Shown: piece by piece, positions 1 to 8,651 of the stretch
Layout of the letters: every line of letters begins with the position of its first letter
Position numbering within the stretch: position 1 is the stretch's first letter
Source: Ignatzschineria sp.
GTDB taxonomy: Bacteria; Pseudomonadota; Gammaproteobacteria; Cardiobacteriales; Wohlfahrtiimonadaceae
Assembly (NCBI GenBank): GCA_030150405.1
Contig: JASLFU010000037.1
Coordinates: 4,482-68,481 of the forward strand
DNA: 64,000 bases
Reading direction: 5' to 3'
Notes under the pieces: model-generated
Told to the model about the DNA's origin: nothing
Seen by the model: the letters and a program-made list of their open reading frames with translations, nothing else
Databases searched by the model: none
Program-made: the position numbers and the translations under genes

Positions 1-2
1 AT

Positions 3-1208
3 GTGGGGAATCACCTCTTTCAGCTCTGTATTACGATCTTTAGTTTTATCAGCGTAGGCTGTAGCGTGGTGATCGCCCAATATCTAGGCGCAGGACGGCC
101 AGAAACCGCGCGCAAAACGCTCCATATCTCTATTGCGCTGAATGGGCTTTTAGGACTCTTTGTGGCGATTGTGATCTTTCTTTTTGGGTGGCAATCCTTA
201 GAGCTTATGAATACGCCGCAAAGCTTGATGGAAGATGCCTATAATTACCTCCATATTTTGGGGATCTGCCTAATTTTTGAGGCTATTTCACTTATTTTAG
301 CCGCCTCTTTAAGGGTATATGGCAAAACTAAAGCGGTGATGTATGTCTCGTTGATTGTGAATCTGCTTACAATCTTCGGCAATATGTTGCTGCTCTATGG
401 TTTTTTTGGGCTTCCTCAGTTGGGCTTAGTGGGGGTTGCATGGTCCACCGCAATTGGGCGATTTATAGGGGGAATATTACTCTTTTATCTTCTCTTTTCG
501 GGGTTAAAGATCTCTTTTGAATGGTCGTTACTGCTTAAGTGGAGCAAAAAACAGATCGGGCAGATTCTTAAGATCGGTCTTCCTGCGGCGGGTGAAAATA
601 TGGTCTGGTTTCTCCACTATTTAACGGCTCTTGCTTTTATCGGCCTTCTTGGGGAGAAGAGTTTAGCAGCAGAATCGATCTACTTTGCGCTGGCCAGTTT
701 TATTATGTTGGTGGGGGCATCAATTAGTATTGCAAATGAGATTATTGTGGCCCATTTTGTAGGAGCTAAAGCGTATGATCGAGCCCTACAGCAGGGGCAG
801 AAAGCGCTAAAATTTGGATTTTTATTATCGTTAATAGTGGCGGTTACCAGCTGGCTCTTAAGTCCATGGATTATGGGGCTTCTCACCGATGATCAGGCAG
901 TAATTGAGATTATGGCACCCCTCTTTTTACTGGGTATTTTGCTAGAGCCGGGGCGTTCACTAAATATTGTAATGGTAAACTCCCTGCGCGCTACAGGAGA
1001 TGCAGCTTTCCCGCTTAAAACTGCTTTTCTCTTTATGTGGGGGATCTCGATCCCTTTAGGTTACTTTTTGGGAATTAAGCTCGAATATGGGCTTTTAGGG
1101 ATCTGGCTTGGTTTTTGTGCCGATGAGTGGGTTCGGGGGCTTACCAATAGCTGGCGTTGGTACTCCCGTAAGTGGGAAGCAAAAGGGCTCGCACTTGATG
1201 ATGAGTGA
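3..1208 (+). CDS. MATE family efflux transporter (5' end outside the window)
   Basis: This is a multidrug and toxin extrusion type inner-membrane antiporter that would export small cationic compounds in exchange for Na+ or H+. The reading frame is open to the first bases, and the visible 401 residues begin inside the first transmembrane bundle (VGCSVVIAQYLGAG is the usual early MATE motif). Full MATE proteins have about 450 residues, so roughly 40-50 N-terminal residues lie upstream. The rest shows about ten hydrophobic segments with the pseudo-repeated bundle expected of the family. The GTG at position 3 is an artefact of the window edge, not a start. The substrate cannot be told from the sequence. 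Confidence 0.85.
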   Translation: MGNHLFQLCITIFSFISVGCSVVIAQYLGAGRPETARKTLHISIALNGLLGLFVAIVIFLFGWQSLELMNTPQSLMEDAYNYLHILGICLIFEAISLILAASLRVYGKTKAVMYVSLIVNLLTIFGNMLLLYGFFGLPQLGLVGVAWSTAIGRFIGGILLFYLLFSGLKISFEWSLLLKWSKKQIGQILKIGLPAAGENMVWFLHYLTALAFIGLLGEKSLAAESIYFALASFIMLVGASISIANEIIVAHFVGAKAYDRALQQGQKALKFGFLLSLIVAVTSWLLSPWIMGLLTDDQAVIEIMAPLFLLGILLEPGRSLNIVMVNSLRATGDAAFPLKTAFLFMWGISIPLGYFLGIKLEYGLLGIWLGFCADEWVRGLTNSWRWYSRKWEAKGLALDDE

Positions 1209-1358
1209 TGATGCGTAACCTCGAATGCTTTCTATAGCTAAGCGTACGAAAGAAGGGGATGCACACTTTAAGATGGGCAAAAATTGTACGGAATTTCTGA
1301 AATAAAAGGGTGCAGCGCCGGGAAAGAGGAGTAGAATAAACCCCATACCTAAAACTTT

Positions 1359-1443
1359 GCCGGAGTGGTGGAATGGTAGACACGGGGGATTCAAAATCCC
1401 CTGCCTACAAAGCGTGAGAGTTCGAGTCTCTCCTTCGGTACCA
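1359..1443 (+). tRNA. tRNA-Leu (anticodon CAA)
   Basis: An 85-nt cloverleaf with encoded CCA can be folded. The acceptor arm GCCGGAG pairs with CTTCGGT, the anticodon arm GGGGA-TTCAAAA-TCCCC gives CAA, there is a long variable arm as in class II tRNAs, and the T loop is TTCGAGT. A terminator follows directly, so it is a monocistronic tRNA gene. A type III R-M pair begins 105 bp downstream. Confidence 0.95.
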
Positions 1444-1453
1444 GATAGAAAAA

Positions 1454-1487
1454 AGCCTTAGTTTTCCAAAAGCTAAGGCTTTTTTTT
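1454..1487 (+). terminator. intrinsic terminator of tRNA-Leu
   Basis: The inverted repeat AGCCTTAG (1454-1461) and CTAAGGCT (1473-1480) is followed by seven T residues. It separates the tRNA from mod. Confidence 0.85.
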
Positions 1488-1548
1488 GTGTGTAGGAATA
1501 GTGTTATGATGAGACTTTTCCGATTTCTCTTTTGTTGGTGATAGGTTT

Positions 1549-3558
1549 ATGAAAACAGAATTACTTAAAGAATTAGACTCCGTACTGAAAGCATTTCCTC
1601 ACTATTGGGATGGGGAAGCGCTTCAAAGAACACGCATTATTGAGGATCTTAATAAGAATGATGAGGCGCTTTTAAAAGCGCTTTTAAGCAATGCAAAAAT
1701 CAGAGAAGAATATACCCAATCGATTGATGGGATCACGCTCTTTAACAAGGACGATTTAGAGGCATTGCTCGCCTATAAAGGTTACTGGGCGGATAGTTAT
1801 ACTAAGTACTCCAATTCCATTGGCTTAACGAGCGAAGGGAAGTATTTAGAATACAATAGCGATGTTGTTTTAGATTTCCCCTTTAAAGATTGTGTGTTAG
1901 AAGGCGGAATGACGCATGAAGATCGGGGAAAAGAGGAGGTCTTTTTTAATGAAGTAATCGCCCGTGATGAAGTGGATACCCTTCTTGCGCCGAAAGTCTT
2001 TACCAATAGTAAACGGTATAGCGCCGATGGCATCGAAGAGAATATTACCGATATTAAAGAAGATGACAATCTCATTATTAAAGGGAATAACTTGCTTGCG
2101 CTTCACTCATTAAAAGAGCGCTATGCGGGGAAAGTGAAGCTTATCTACATAGATCCTCCATACAACACGGGAAATGATTCATTTAAATATAATGATCGGT
2201 TTAATCGCTCTACATGGCTTACTTTTATGAAGAATCGATTAGAAATCGCCAAAGAATTATTGAATATAGAAGGATCTATTTTTGTTCAATGTGATGATAA
2301 TGAAATTGATTCCTTAAAAATTTTAATGGACGAAATATTTGGGAGGCAAAATTTTGTAAATAGACTTACTGTTGAGGCGAGATCTCCATCTGCTTTTAGT
2401 ACCGTGAATCCTGGAGTTTTTAAGGCATCTGAATATATATTATGGTTTGCAAAAGATAAAAATAATTTTACTGAGAATAGGGTTAGGATAAAACGTAAGC
2501 CTGATTATGCATATAATCGTTGGTTGGTAAATCCAGACGAAGAATATTCAAACTGGAAATTTATTTCTCTTTATGAAGCTTTTGAAAAAAATAAAAAAGC
2601 ATCTAATTCAAGACCAGATCTTTTAGCTGAGATTTTTGATCAATTTATTATTGATAATGCTAGACAAATTACTCGTTTAGCAAGTATTAGCGATAGTAAG
2701 GCGGGTGCAGACATCGTCGCCTTAAAAAATAAGTCTTTACAACACAAAGATAAAATTTTTTATATGCCTAGAGAAAGTTATGATGATATTTATATTTTAA
2801 ATGGGCAACAGATAATTTTTTATTCTAAAAATATCCATGAAATAGATGGAGAATTATCCGCATCAGCTATGTTAACCAACATATGGACAGATATAGCATG
2901 GGAAGGGATAGCTGGAGAAGGAAGGGTTACTTTTAATAGAGGGAAAAAGCCTGAAAGATTGATTAAAAGAATTTTAGAATTAGCATCAAATAAAAATGAT
3001 TTGATTTTAGATTTCTTCATGGGAAGCGGAACAACGCAAGCCGTCGCTCATAAAATGAATCGTCAATATATTGGCATTGAGCAGATGGATTATATCGATG
3101 AATTGGCAATTCCTCGATTAAATTTAGCAATAAACGGAGATCAAAGCGGAATCTCTAAAGAGGTGGAATGGCAAGGCGGGGGCAGTTTTGTTTATACGGA
3201 GCTAAAAGCCCTCAATCAAACCTATATTGAGATGATCCAATCCGCCACCGATACGGAGCAACTCCTCACTATCTTTAAAACGCTAATGGATGAGAGCAGT
3301 TTTGGCTACAGCAATGCCTATTTCGATTTTAGAGTAGATCTCGATAAGCTTGCTAAAGAGCTCTATGAGGTGGATGGATTGCCCCGTAAACAAGCTTTTC
3401 AAGAGTTAGAATTACACGATCAGAAACGCCTATTAATTGAAACGCTTGATAAAAACCAGCTCTATGTAAACTATTCAGAGATGGAGGATGAGAGTTACCA
3501 GGTATCAGAAGCGGATCAAGCCTTTACCCATTCATTTTATGCAAAGGATGAGGCGTAA
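1549..3558 (+). CDS. mod: type III restriction-modification system, DNA adenine methyltransferase Mod
   Basis: This is the modification and specificity subunit of a type III system; it methylates N6 of adenine in a short asymmetric site and directs the Res subunit. The catalytic motif DPPY is at residues 202-205 and the SAM-binding motif DFFMGSGT at 488-495. This order, with motif IV before motif I, is the beta class typical of type III Mod proteins. The length of 669 aa is normal. Residues about 230-480 between the motifs are the target recognition domain, and this part is visibly more AT-rich than the two ends, suggesting domain exchange. res starts 2 bp after the stop, so the two are co-transcribed. 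The recognition sequence cannot be predicted here. Confidence 0.93.
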   Translation: MKTELLKELDSVLKAFPHYWDGEALQRTRIIEDLNKNDEALLKALLSNAKIREEYTQSIDGITLFNKDDLEALLAYKGYWADSYTKYSNSIGLTSEGKYLEYNSDVVLDFPFKDCVLEGGMTHEDRGKEEVFFNEVIARDEVDTLLAPKVFTNSKRYSADGIEENITDIKEDDNLIIKGNNLLALHSLKERYAGKVKLIYIDPPYNTGNDSFKYNDRFNRSTWLTFMKNRLEIAKELLNIEGSIFVQCDDNEIDSLKILMDEIFGRQNFVNRLTVEARSPSAFSTVNPGVFKASEYILWFAKDKNNFTENRVRIKRKPDYAYNRWLVNPDEEYSNWKFISLYEAFEKNKKASNSRPDLLAEIFDQFIIDNARQITRLASISDSKAGADIVALKNKSLQHKDKIFYMPRESYDDIYILNGQQIIFYSKNIHEIDGELSASAMLTNIWTDIAWEGIAGEGRVTFNRGKKPERLIKRILELASNKNDLILDFFMGSGTTQAVAHKMNRQYIGIEQMDYIDELAIPRLNLAINGDQSGISKEVEWQGGGSFVYTELKALNQTYIEMIQSATDTEQLLTIFKTLMDESSFGYSNAYFDFRVDLDKLAKELYEVDGLPRKQAFQELELHDQKRLLIETLDKNQLYVNYSEMEDESYQVSEADQAFTHSFYAKDEA

Positions 3559-3560
3559 TT

Positions 3561-6170
3561 ATGAGTAAAAAATTACTATTTCATCAGCTTAAAAATAATG
3601 ACCAATTAGGGTTATTCCATGAACAGTATGACGTTCCCGCCTATATTAAAGAGAATCTAACCAATTCATTACGCTATTATCAAGAAGAGGCGCTCCGTTA
3701 TCTTCACTACACACAGAGCGCAGATGGTGCGAATTTTACCTTTAATCATCTTCTCTTCCATATGGCGACAGGATCGGGGAAAACCTTAGTACTTGCCGCT
3801 GCCATACTCTATTTCTATCAAGAATATGGTTATCAAAACTTTATCTTTTTTGTGGATAGTACGCCGGTTATTGATAAAACACGGGAAAACTTGCTCAACC
3901 CTGCATCGTCAAAATATCTCTTTGCCAATCGCTCTTTAGAGATTGAGGGGAAGCAAGTCATTATTGAAGAGGTGGAGACCTTTCCCACAAATCCCAATGA
4001 AAATACGATCTATCTTAAACTTTCGACGATTCATAAAATTCATGATGAGTTGGGAAGCTACAAAGAGAATGGCGTAACCTATGAGGATCTTAAAATCCAT
4101 GACCTCATTTTGCTAGGGGATGAAGCCCACCATTTTAACGCCGGAACAAAAGGGACAAAAAAACAGAAAGAAGCGGCAGCAACGTGGGAAAATACCATTG
4201 AGCGGATTTTAAAGCTAAATTCTAAAAATCGCTTATTGGAATTTACCGCCACTATCGATCTAACGAAAAAAGAGCTCTTTAATAAATATGAGAATAAGAT
4301 CGTCTATCAATACGATCTTAAACAATTTATGAAGGATGGCTTCTCTAAAAATGTCACATTAATACGGGCAAATGAAGATGATTCCCACAAAATGCTGGAT
4401 GCCGTACTCTTAAGCCAATATCGTAAGTTAATCGCTTCGGATTATGGGGTGGAGCTTAAACCCATTATTCTCTTTAAATCCAATCAGATTAAAGTTTCTG
4501 AGGAGAGTGAGCAACGCTTTATTGAGAGTATAGAAAAACTTGCAGAAAAGCAGATTAAAACACATCTAGAGCGCAAAAGAGCCTCGTTAAATAGTCCTAC
4601 TAGCATTTGGCATAAAGTTTGTAACTATTATGAAAAATTAGATATTCAAGCACTAATTAATAGCTTACAGAGAGATTTCGCCCCAGAACATATTTTAAAT
4701 GCAAATCGAGATCGTGAAGTAGAGAATCACTCAATATTACTCAATACATTGGAGGATATCGATAACCCCATTCGTGCAATATTTGCCGTTAATAAACTTA
4801 ATGAGGGATGGGATGTATTAAATCTTTTTGATATCGTGCGTATTAGCGAAAGGGCATCTATAACAAAGAAGACGACAGATAGCGAAGCCCAATTAATTGG
4901 GCGGGGCGCACGTTACTATCCTTTTGTTATGTATGACGAAAAAAGTTATCTACGCCGGTACGATCGCACCGATCATGATTTAACAATCCTTGAAACCCTT
5001 CATTACCATACGATTAATGAGTCTGCCTATATTAAAAATTTACGAAAATCTATTGAGGCAAATAACTTATTAGTAAGTGATGATGGGGCAGGAGAGTTTA
5101 TAGAGGCAAAATTAAAGCCCGACTTTTTGCGCTCTAAAATCTATCGTGAAGGTAAATTCTATGTCAATGAGGTAGAGGATCTTAAAAGTGAGAATAGAAC
5201 GCTTCATGATTATGGAGTAGAGCTTGTATGGGAGACTGATTTTATTCACGCCACCTACGAAAATCTAATCCATCAAAAAGCAAATGTACAAAACATTGAG
5301 CGTTACTCTATTCCACTGGAGGTGGATTCTCGATATTTACGCAAGGCATTGCAAAAAAATAGCTTCTTTCACTTTAACCATTTGAAAAGGTATTTCCCTG
5401 ATCTGAAATCGATCCACCAGTTTATGCGGGATCGTGACTATCTCGGGGGATTGAAAATTAATATAAATTTACCTATTGAGATCAAAATAGATCACTTAAC
5501 CGCTCAAGAGAAGCTCTCTATTATTGAGCGCTATCTTTTCTCTATTTCTGAGACAATCCGCCGGAATTATAAGCGATCTAAAGGATTAAAGAGATTCAGG
5601 CCTGTAAATATCCGGGATGTCATTAAAGATTATTCGGTGATGTTAACCTCTCAAGATCAGCTGGCGGAAGATGTAAACCAACGCATTACCCCTATAAGTA
5701 CTACAGGTAAAAAATGGTATGTTTATGACCAAGCCATTTTAAACGGGCTAGAACATAGCATGATTGAGCTTTTTGATAAATTTATTCGTAAGCTTAATGA
5801 GAAATATAATGAAGTCTATCTCCTTCGCAACGATGAACGAACGACTCGTTTTAAATTGACAGAGTTTGATGGTTATCGTGGATTTATGCCTGATTTTATT
5901 CTCTATATGAAAGATGCTGATTATAGTTATCAAGTTGTGGTTGAACCTAAAGGAGGGCATCTTGTGGATTATGATCGCTGGAAAGAGGATTTTATGGAAT
6001 CTCTCTGTAATAATCATGAATTCTCTATTATTGGAGAGGATCAAAACGTTAAACTGCTAGGCTTTAAATTCTATACCAAAGAGGATCCCGATCGCTTTCT
6101 TAAAGATGTTGAGAATAAGATCTTTGATGGTGAGCCCCTAATTGAAAGAAAGGAACTACTTGAGAGGTAG
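3561..6170 (+). CDS. res: type III restriction-modification system, restriction subunit Res
   Basis: This is the ATP-dependent translocase and nuclease subunit that works in complex with Mod and cuts near unmodified sites in opposite orientation. It is a superfamily 2 helicase: Walker A ATGSGKT at residues 69-75, DEAH box at 187-190, and later helicase motifs near residues 410-460 (NEGWD, GRGARY). The C-terminus has a PD-(D/E)xK endonuclease signature with D778 and E795-P-K797. The length of 869 aa is slightly below the 900-1000 aa common in the family, but no domain is missing. All key residues are present, so the system looks active. It is probably translated from the mod transcript. Confidence 0.93.
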   Translation: MSKKLLFHQLKNNDQLGLFHEQYDVPAYIKENLTNSLRYYQEEALRYLHYTQSADGANFTFNHLLFHMATGSGKTLVLAAAILYFYQEYGYQNFIFFVDSTPVIDKTRENLLNPASSKYLFANRSLEIEGKQVIIEEVETFPTNPNENTIYLKLSTIHKIHDELGSYKENGVTYEDLKIHDLILLGDEAHHFNAGTKGTKKQKEAAATWENTIERILKLNSKNRLLEFTATIDLTKKELFNKYENKIVYQYDLKQFMKDGFSKNVTLIRANEDDSHKMLDAVLLSQYRKLIASDYGVELKPIILFKSNQIKVSEESEQRFIESIEKLAEKQIKTHLERKRASLNSPTSIWHKVCNYYEKLDIQALINSLQRDFAPEHILNANRDREVENHSILLNTLEDIDNPIRAIFAVNKLNEGWDVLNLFDIVRISERASITKKTTDSEAQLIGRGARYYPFVMYDEKSYLRRYDRTDHDLTILETLHYHTINESAYIKNLRKSIEANNLLVSDDGAGEFIEAKLKPDFLRSKIYREGKFYVNEVEDLKSENRTLHDYGVELVWETDFIHATYENLIHQKANVQNIERYSIPLEVDSRYLRKALQKNSFFHFNHLKRYFPDLKSIHQFMRDRDYLGGLKININLPIEIKIDHLTAQEKLSIIERYLFSISETIRRNYKRSKGLKRFRPVNIRDVIKDYSVMLTSQDQLAEDVNQRITPISTTGKKWYVYDQAILNGLEHSMIELFDKFIRKLNEKYNEVYLLRNDERTTRFKLTEFDGYRGFMPDFILYMKDADYSYQVVVEPKGGHLVDYDRWKEDFMESLCNNHEFSIIGEDQNVKLLGFKFYTKEDPDRFLKDVENKIFDGEPLIERKELLER

Positions 6171-6196
6171 GGAACTTTTTAAGTTATGAAGTTATC

Positions 6197-6231
6197 AAAG
6201 CCCTTGGTTTCACATGAAACAAGGGCTTTTT
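6197..6231 (+). terminator. intrinsic terminator of mod-res
   Basis: A long hairpin (AAAGCCCTTG plus GTTTC pairing with GAAAC plus AAGGGCTTT, one bulged G, ACAT loop) ends in a T-rich tract. It lies between the convergent res and AEC genes and may serve both. Confidence 0.8.
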
Positions 6232-6236
6232 GTGAA

Positions 6237-7175
6237 TTATAGAAAAGTTAAAAGAAGCGGAGTAGTTAGAGCAGAAAGTGCCGTAGAGATGAGTAGGCTT
6301 GAGGCTACAGGCCCTTCAATCGCTTTAAATTGCCGGGCCATAAGATAGACATTCATCCCCATCGCCATGGAGGCTAAAAGTACAATCGCTGCAGTTTCTA
6401 GTGGAGGGATGCCGAGAAGAATGGCCGCACCCCAAACGATTAAAGGGTGAATAAAGAGCTTTATTATCGTCATCCATACAGTGGTTTTTAAGTTATCGGT
6501 AATTCGATATTCCGCTAATCCCATCCCTAACACAATTAAGGAGAGAGGCGCGGCGATTTGGCTAATCATGAGTGTGGTTTTATCAAAAATTAGGGGTAAA
6601 GGGCGCTGAAAAAGAGAGACAAATAGCCCTAACATTACCCCAATCACGATGGGGTTTCGCAGTACCGATTTTACTGTTTTGCGGATGCCTGTAAGGGAGA
6701 AAGATCCTGTTTGTGCCCACTCAACAGAGACCGAGACTAAACTCCAGAGTAAAAGCGCATTAAAGCTAATCACTAAAGCAACCGCCGGGAGAGATTCTTC
6801 CCCTAAATAGATGGTGGCTAAAGGGATGCCAAGCATCACATTATTGGAGAAAATTCCTCCCAGCCCAAATACAGAAGCCTCTACCCCATTGAGTTGAATA
6901 AATTTAGCGATGATTCGACTTATTAAAAAGACAATAAAAGAGCCTCCGAAAAAGGCGAGAAGTAACTTAATATCCACCGCAGGCTGGGTATAAAAGTTGG
7001 CCATGATCCGAAACAGCATCACAGGAATCGCAATATTAAAGAGAAACCGGGAGAGTAGATCGGTAAATTGTTTCGGATAATTGCGCCACTTTACTAAGGC
7101 GTAGCCAATAATAATGAGTAAAAAGAGGGGCGAGGAGGCGTAAGTTTGGTGAATAAAGGTGGATAAAAAGTCCAT
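6237..7175 (-). CDS. AEC family (auxin efflux carrier type) transporter
   Basis: This is a membrane permease of the AEC family; bacterial members carry organic acids such as malate or malonate, and the substrate here is unknown. The 312-aa protein has about ten hydrophobic segments with the family features: an early Pro-rich helix (NIAIPVMLFRIM), the conserved GIFSNNVMLGIPLA segment around residues 105-120, and a final segment rich in small residues (LLASMAMGMNVYLMA). The length is typical. It is monocistronic and divergent from cobB; its promoter must lie in 7176-7309. Confidence 0.88.
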   Translation of the reverse strand: MDFLSTFIHQTYASSPLFLLIIIGYALVKWRNYPKQFTDLLSRFLFNIAIPVMLFRIMANFYTQPAVDIKLLLAFFGGSFIVFLISRIIAKFIQLNGVEASVFGLGGIFSNNVMLGIPLATIYLGEESLPAVALVISFNALLLWSLVSVSVEWAQTGSFSLTGIRKTVKSVLRNPIVIGVMLGLFVSLFQRPLPLIFDKTTLMISQIAAPLSLIVLGMGLAEYRITDNLKTTVWMTIIKLFIHPLIVWGAAILLGIPPLETAAIVLLASMAMGMNVYLMARQFKAIEGPVASSLLISTALSALTTPLLLTFL

Positions 7176-7369
7176 TTAGGATCCTTCTTTGAAATATAAC
7201 GATATATAAATAAGTATAATGAAGCCTATTATTGACCTTTACCTATCTAAAGTAAAGCGTATGGCTGAGCTTGTTTGAAAAGTCTGTTAAATTAAGAGAA
7301 TACCGCTAAATGGTGAAGGTTACTATAGTTGGGAGCTCAAAAGAGTGTATGAAAATAGAGGAGTTAGCA

Positions 7370-8074
7370 ATGGGTGAACATATCGTTATTTTAACGGGAG
7401 CGGGTATCTCTGCAGATTCTGGAATTAAAACATTTCGGGATAATGATGGCTTATGGGAGGATCATCGGGTGGAGGATGTGGCAACGCCCGAGGCTTTTAT
7501 CCGTAATCCTGAGCTTGTGCAGCGCTTTTATAATTTACGCCGAAGCGATCTTCAAAACCCTGACATTAAGCCTAATCCCGCCCATATTGCCCTAGCAAAG
7601 CTTGAGCGAGAGTTCCCCGGAAAGGTGACGATAGTGACGCAAAATGTGGATAATCTCCACGAGCGAGGAGGCTCTAAAAATGTGCTTCATATGCATGGGG
7701 AGCTGCTTAAGGTGCGCTGTGTCCGTTCTGGAAAAGTGCGGGAGTTTACCGGGGAGATTACGGCGGAAACCCGTTGTGAATGTTGTAAAGAGCCCCAAGT
7801 ATTGCGTCCTCATATTGTCTGGTTTGGGGAGATGCCACTCTATATGGAAGAGATCTACCAAGCCTTAGCTGAGGCTACATGCTTTGTGTCGATCGGCACT
7901 TCGGGGAATGTCTACCCTGCGGCAGGGTTTGTAAATGAGGTGCGGGCAAAAGGCATTCCCACCATTGAGATCAATATGGAGCCGAGCGCTAATCAATTTA
8001 TGTTTGGTGAGGGGTATTATGGCCCGGCAGCGATAGAGGTGCCTAAGTGGGTGGAGAAGATCTTAAAAGAGTAG
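7370..8074 (+). CDS. cobB: NAD-dependent protein deacylase, sirtuin CobB type
   Basis: This enzyme removes acetyl or succinyl groups from protein lysines, consuming NAD+, and reverses acetyl-CoA synthetase acetylation in related bacteria. The start at 7370 is chosen because GAGGAG lies six bases upstream and the protein then begins just before the Rossmann motif GAGISADSGI; earlier in-frame starts at 7310 and 7349 would add 13-20 residues without a good ribosome site. Further motifs are TQNVDNLHERGG, catalytic His109 in HMHGEL, and structural-zinc cysteines C117 and C136/C138/C139. The 234-aa length matches the short CobB form. ActP, an acetate permease, is encoded 2 kb away. Confidence 0.92.
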   Translation: MGEHIVILTGAGISADSGIKTFRDNDGLWEDHRVEDVATPEAFIRNPELVQRFYNLRRSDLQNPDIKPNPAHIALAKLEREFPGKVTIVTQNVDNLHERGGSKNVLHMHGELLKVRCVRSGKVREFTGEITAETRCECCKEPQVLRPHIVWFGEMPLYMEEIYQALAEATCFVSIGTSGNVYPAAGFVNEVRAKGIPTIEINMEPSANQFMFGEGYYGPAAIEVPKWVEKILKE

Positions 8075-8151
8075 CTCCACTTTTTAGAGGTTGAGAGAAT
8101 ATCGATATCTTTATTCTTTATAAATAATTACGATAAAAAAATAGAAGAAAA

Positions 8152-8186
8152 AGCCCCGAAAACTCTTGCTCTCGGGGCTCTGTTTT
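8152..8186 (-). terminator. bidirectional terminator between cobB and the HNH gene
   Basis: AGCCCCGA (8152-8159) pairs with TCGGGGCT (8172-8179). The leftward transcript gets a strong T tract (AAAAA on the + strand just before the stem); the rightward tract is weaker. Confidence 0.75.
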
Positions 8187-8232
8187 ATACGTTTCCTTTG
8201 GTGCAGAAGTACACTTAACGCACATTCGCCAA

Positions 8233-8595
8233 TTATTTTTTCTTCATCATATTTGCAAGATCAGCAAAGGGATTATAAGTGGTGTTAACGGGGGCATTAT
8301 CCCGATTTTGTGTATTCCCAAAGGCAGCTGCTTCCTCTAGCTTTTGGTGCTCATAATCGTGGCAATAGAGGCATAACAGCTCCCAATTGCTCCCATCTGC
8401 AGGATTATTATCATGATTATGATCTTTATGATGCACCGTCAATTCCCGAAGATTGCGATGATCAAACTCCCGCTGACAACGGCCACAGATCCAGGGGTAG
8501 AGCTTTAATGCTTGCTCTCGATAGCCCTGCTCCCGAAGCCGCCTATTTTGATGGGTTTTAGCGATAATTTTATCCAGTTTTGAGGTGGGTGCCAT
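8233..8595 (-). CDS. yajD: YajD family HNH nuclease
   Basis: This is a small HNH-fold protein of the YajD family, whose cellular role is not established. The 120-aa chain has a zinc-binding knuckle CGRC, the core LTVHHKDHNHDNNPADGSNW carrying the HH and N residues of the HNH motif, and a second pair CLYCHDYEH. This arrangement gives a metal-binding beta-beta-alpha nuclease fold. A strong AAGGAGG site precedes the ATG. It is probably monocistronic or read together with nfo, which ends upstream on another transcript. YajD proteins are conserved in gammaproteobacteria, so this is not by itself a sign of a mobile element. Confidence 0.88.
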   Translation of the reverse strand: MAPTSKLDKIIAKTHQNRRLREQGYREQALKLYPWICGRCQREFDHRNLRELTVHHKDHNHDNNPADGSNWELLCLYCHDYEHQKLEEAAAFGNTQNRDNAPVNTTYNPFADLANMMKKK

Positions 8596-8651
8596 AGCGC
8601 CTCCTTGTATCGATGGTCTGTAATCTGCGCTAAATGTTTAAGCCTTCATGC

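Noticed and set aside
1549..3558. Phase-variable mod with simple-sequence repeats
   Set aside because: No tetranucleotide or longer repeats were seen in or before mod; only short A runs exist in the target domain.
1359..6231. Direct attachment-site duplication of the tRNA-Leu 3' end after res
   Set aside because: I read the sequence after res and saw no copy of the tRNA 3' end.
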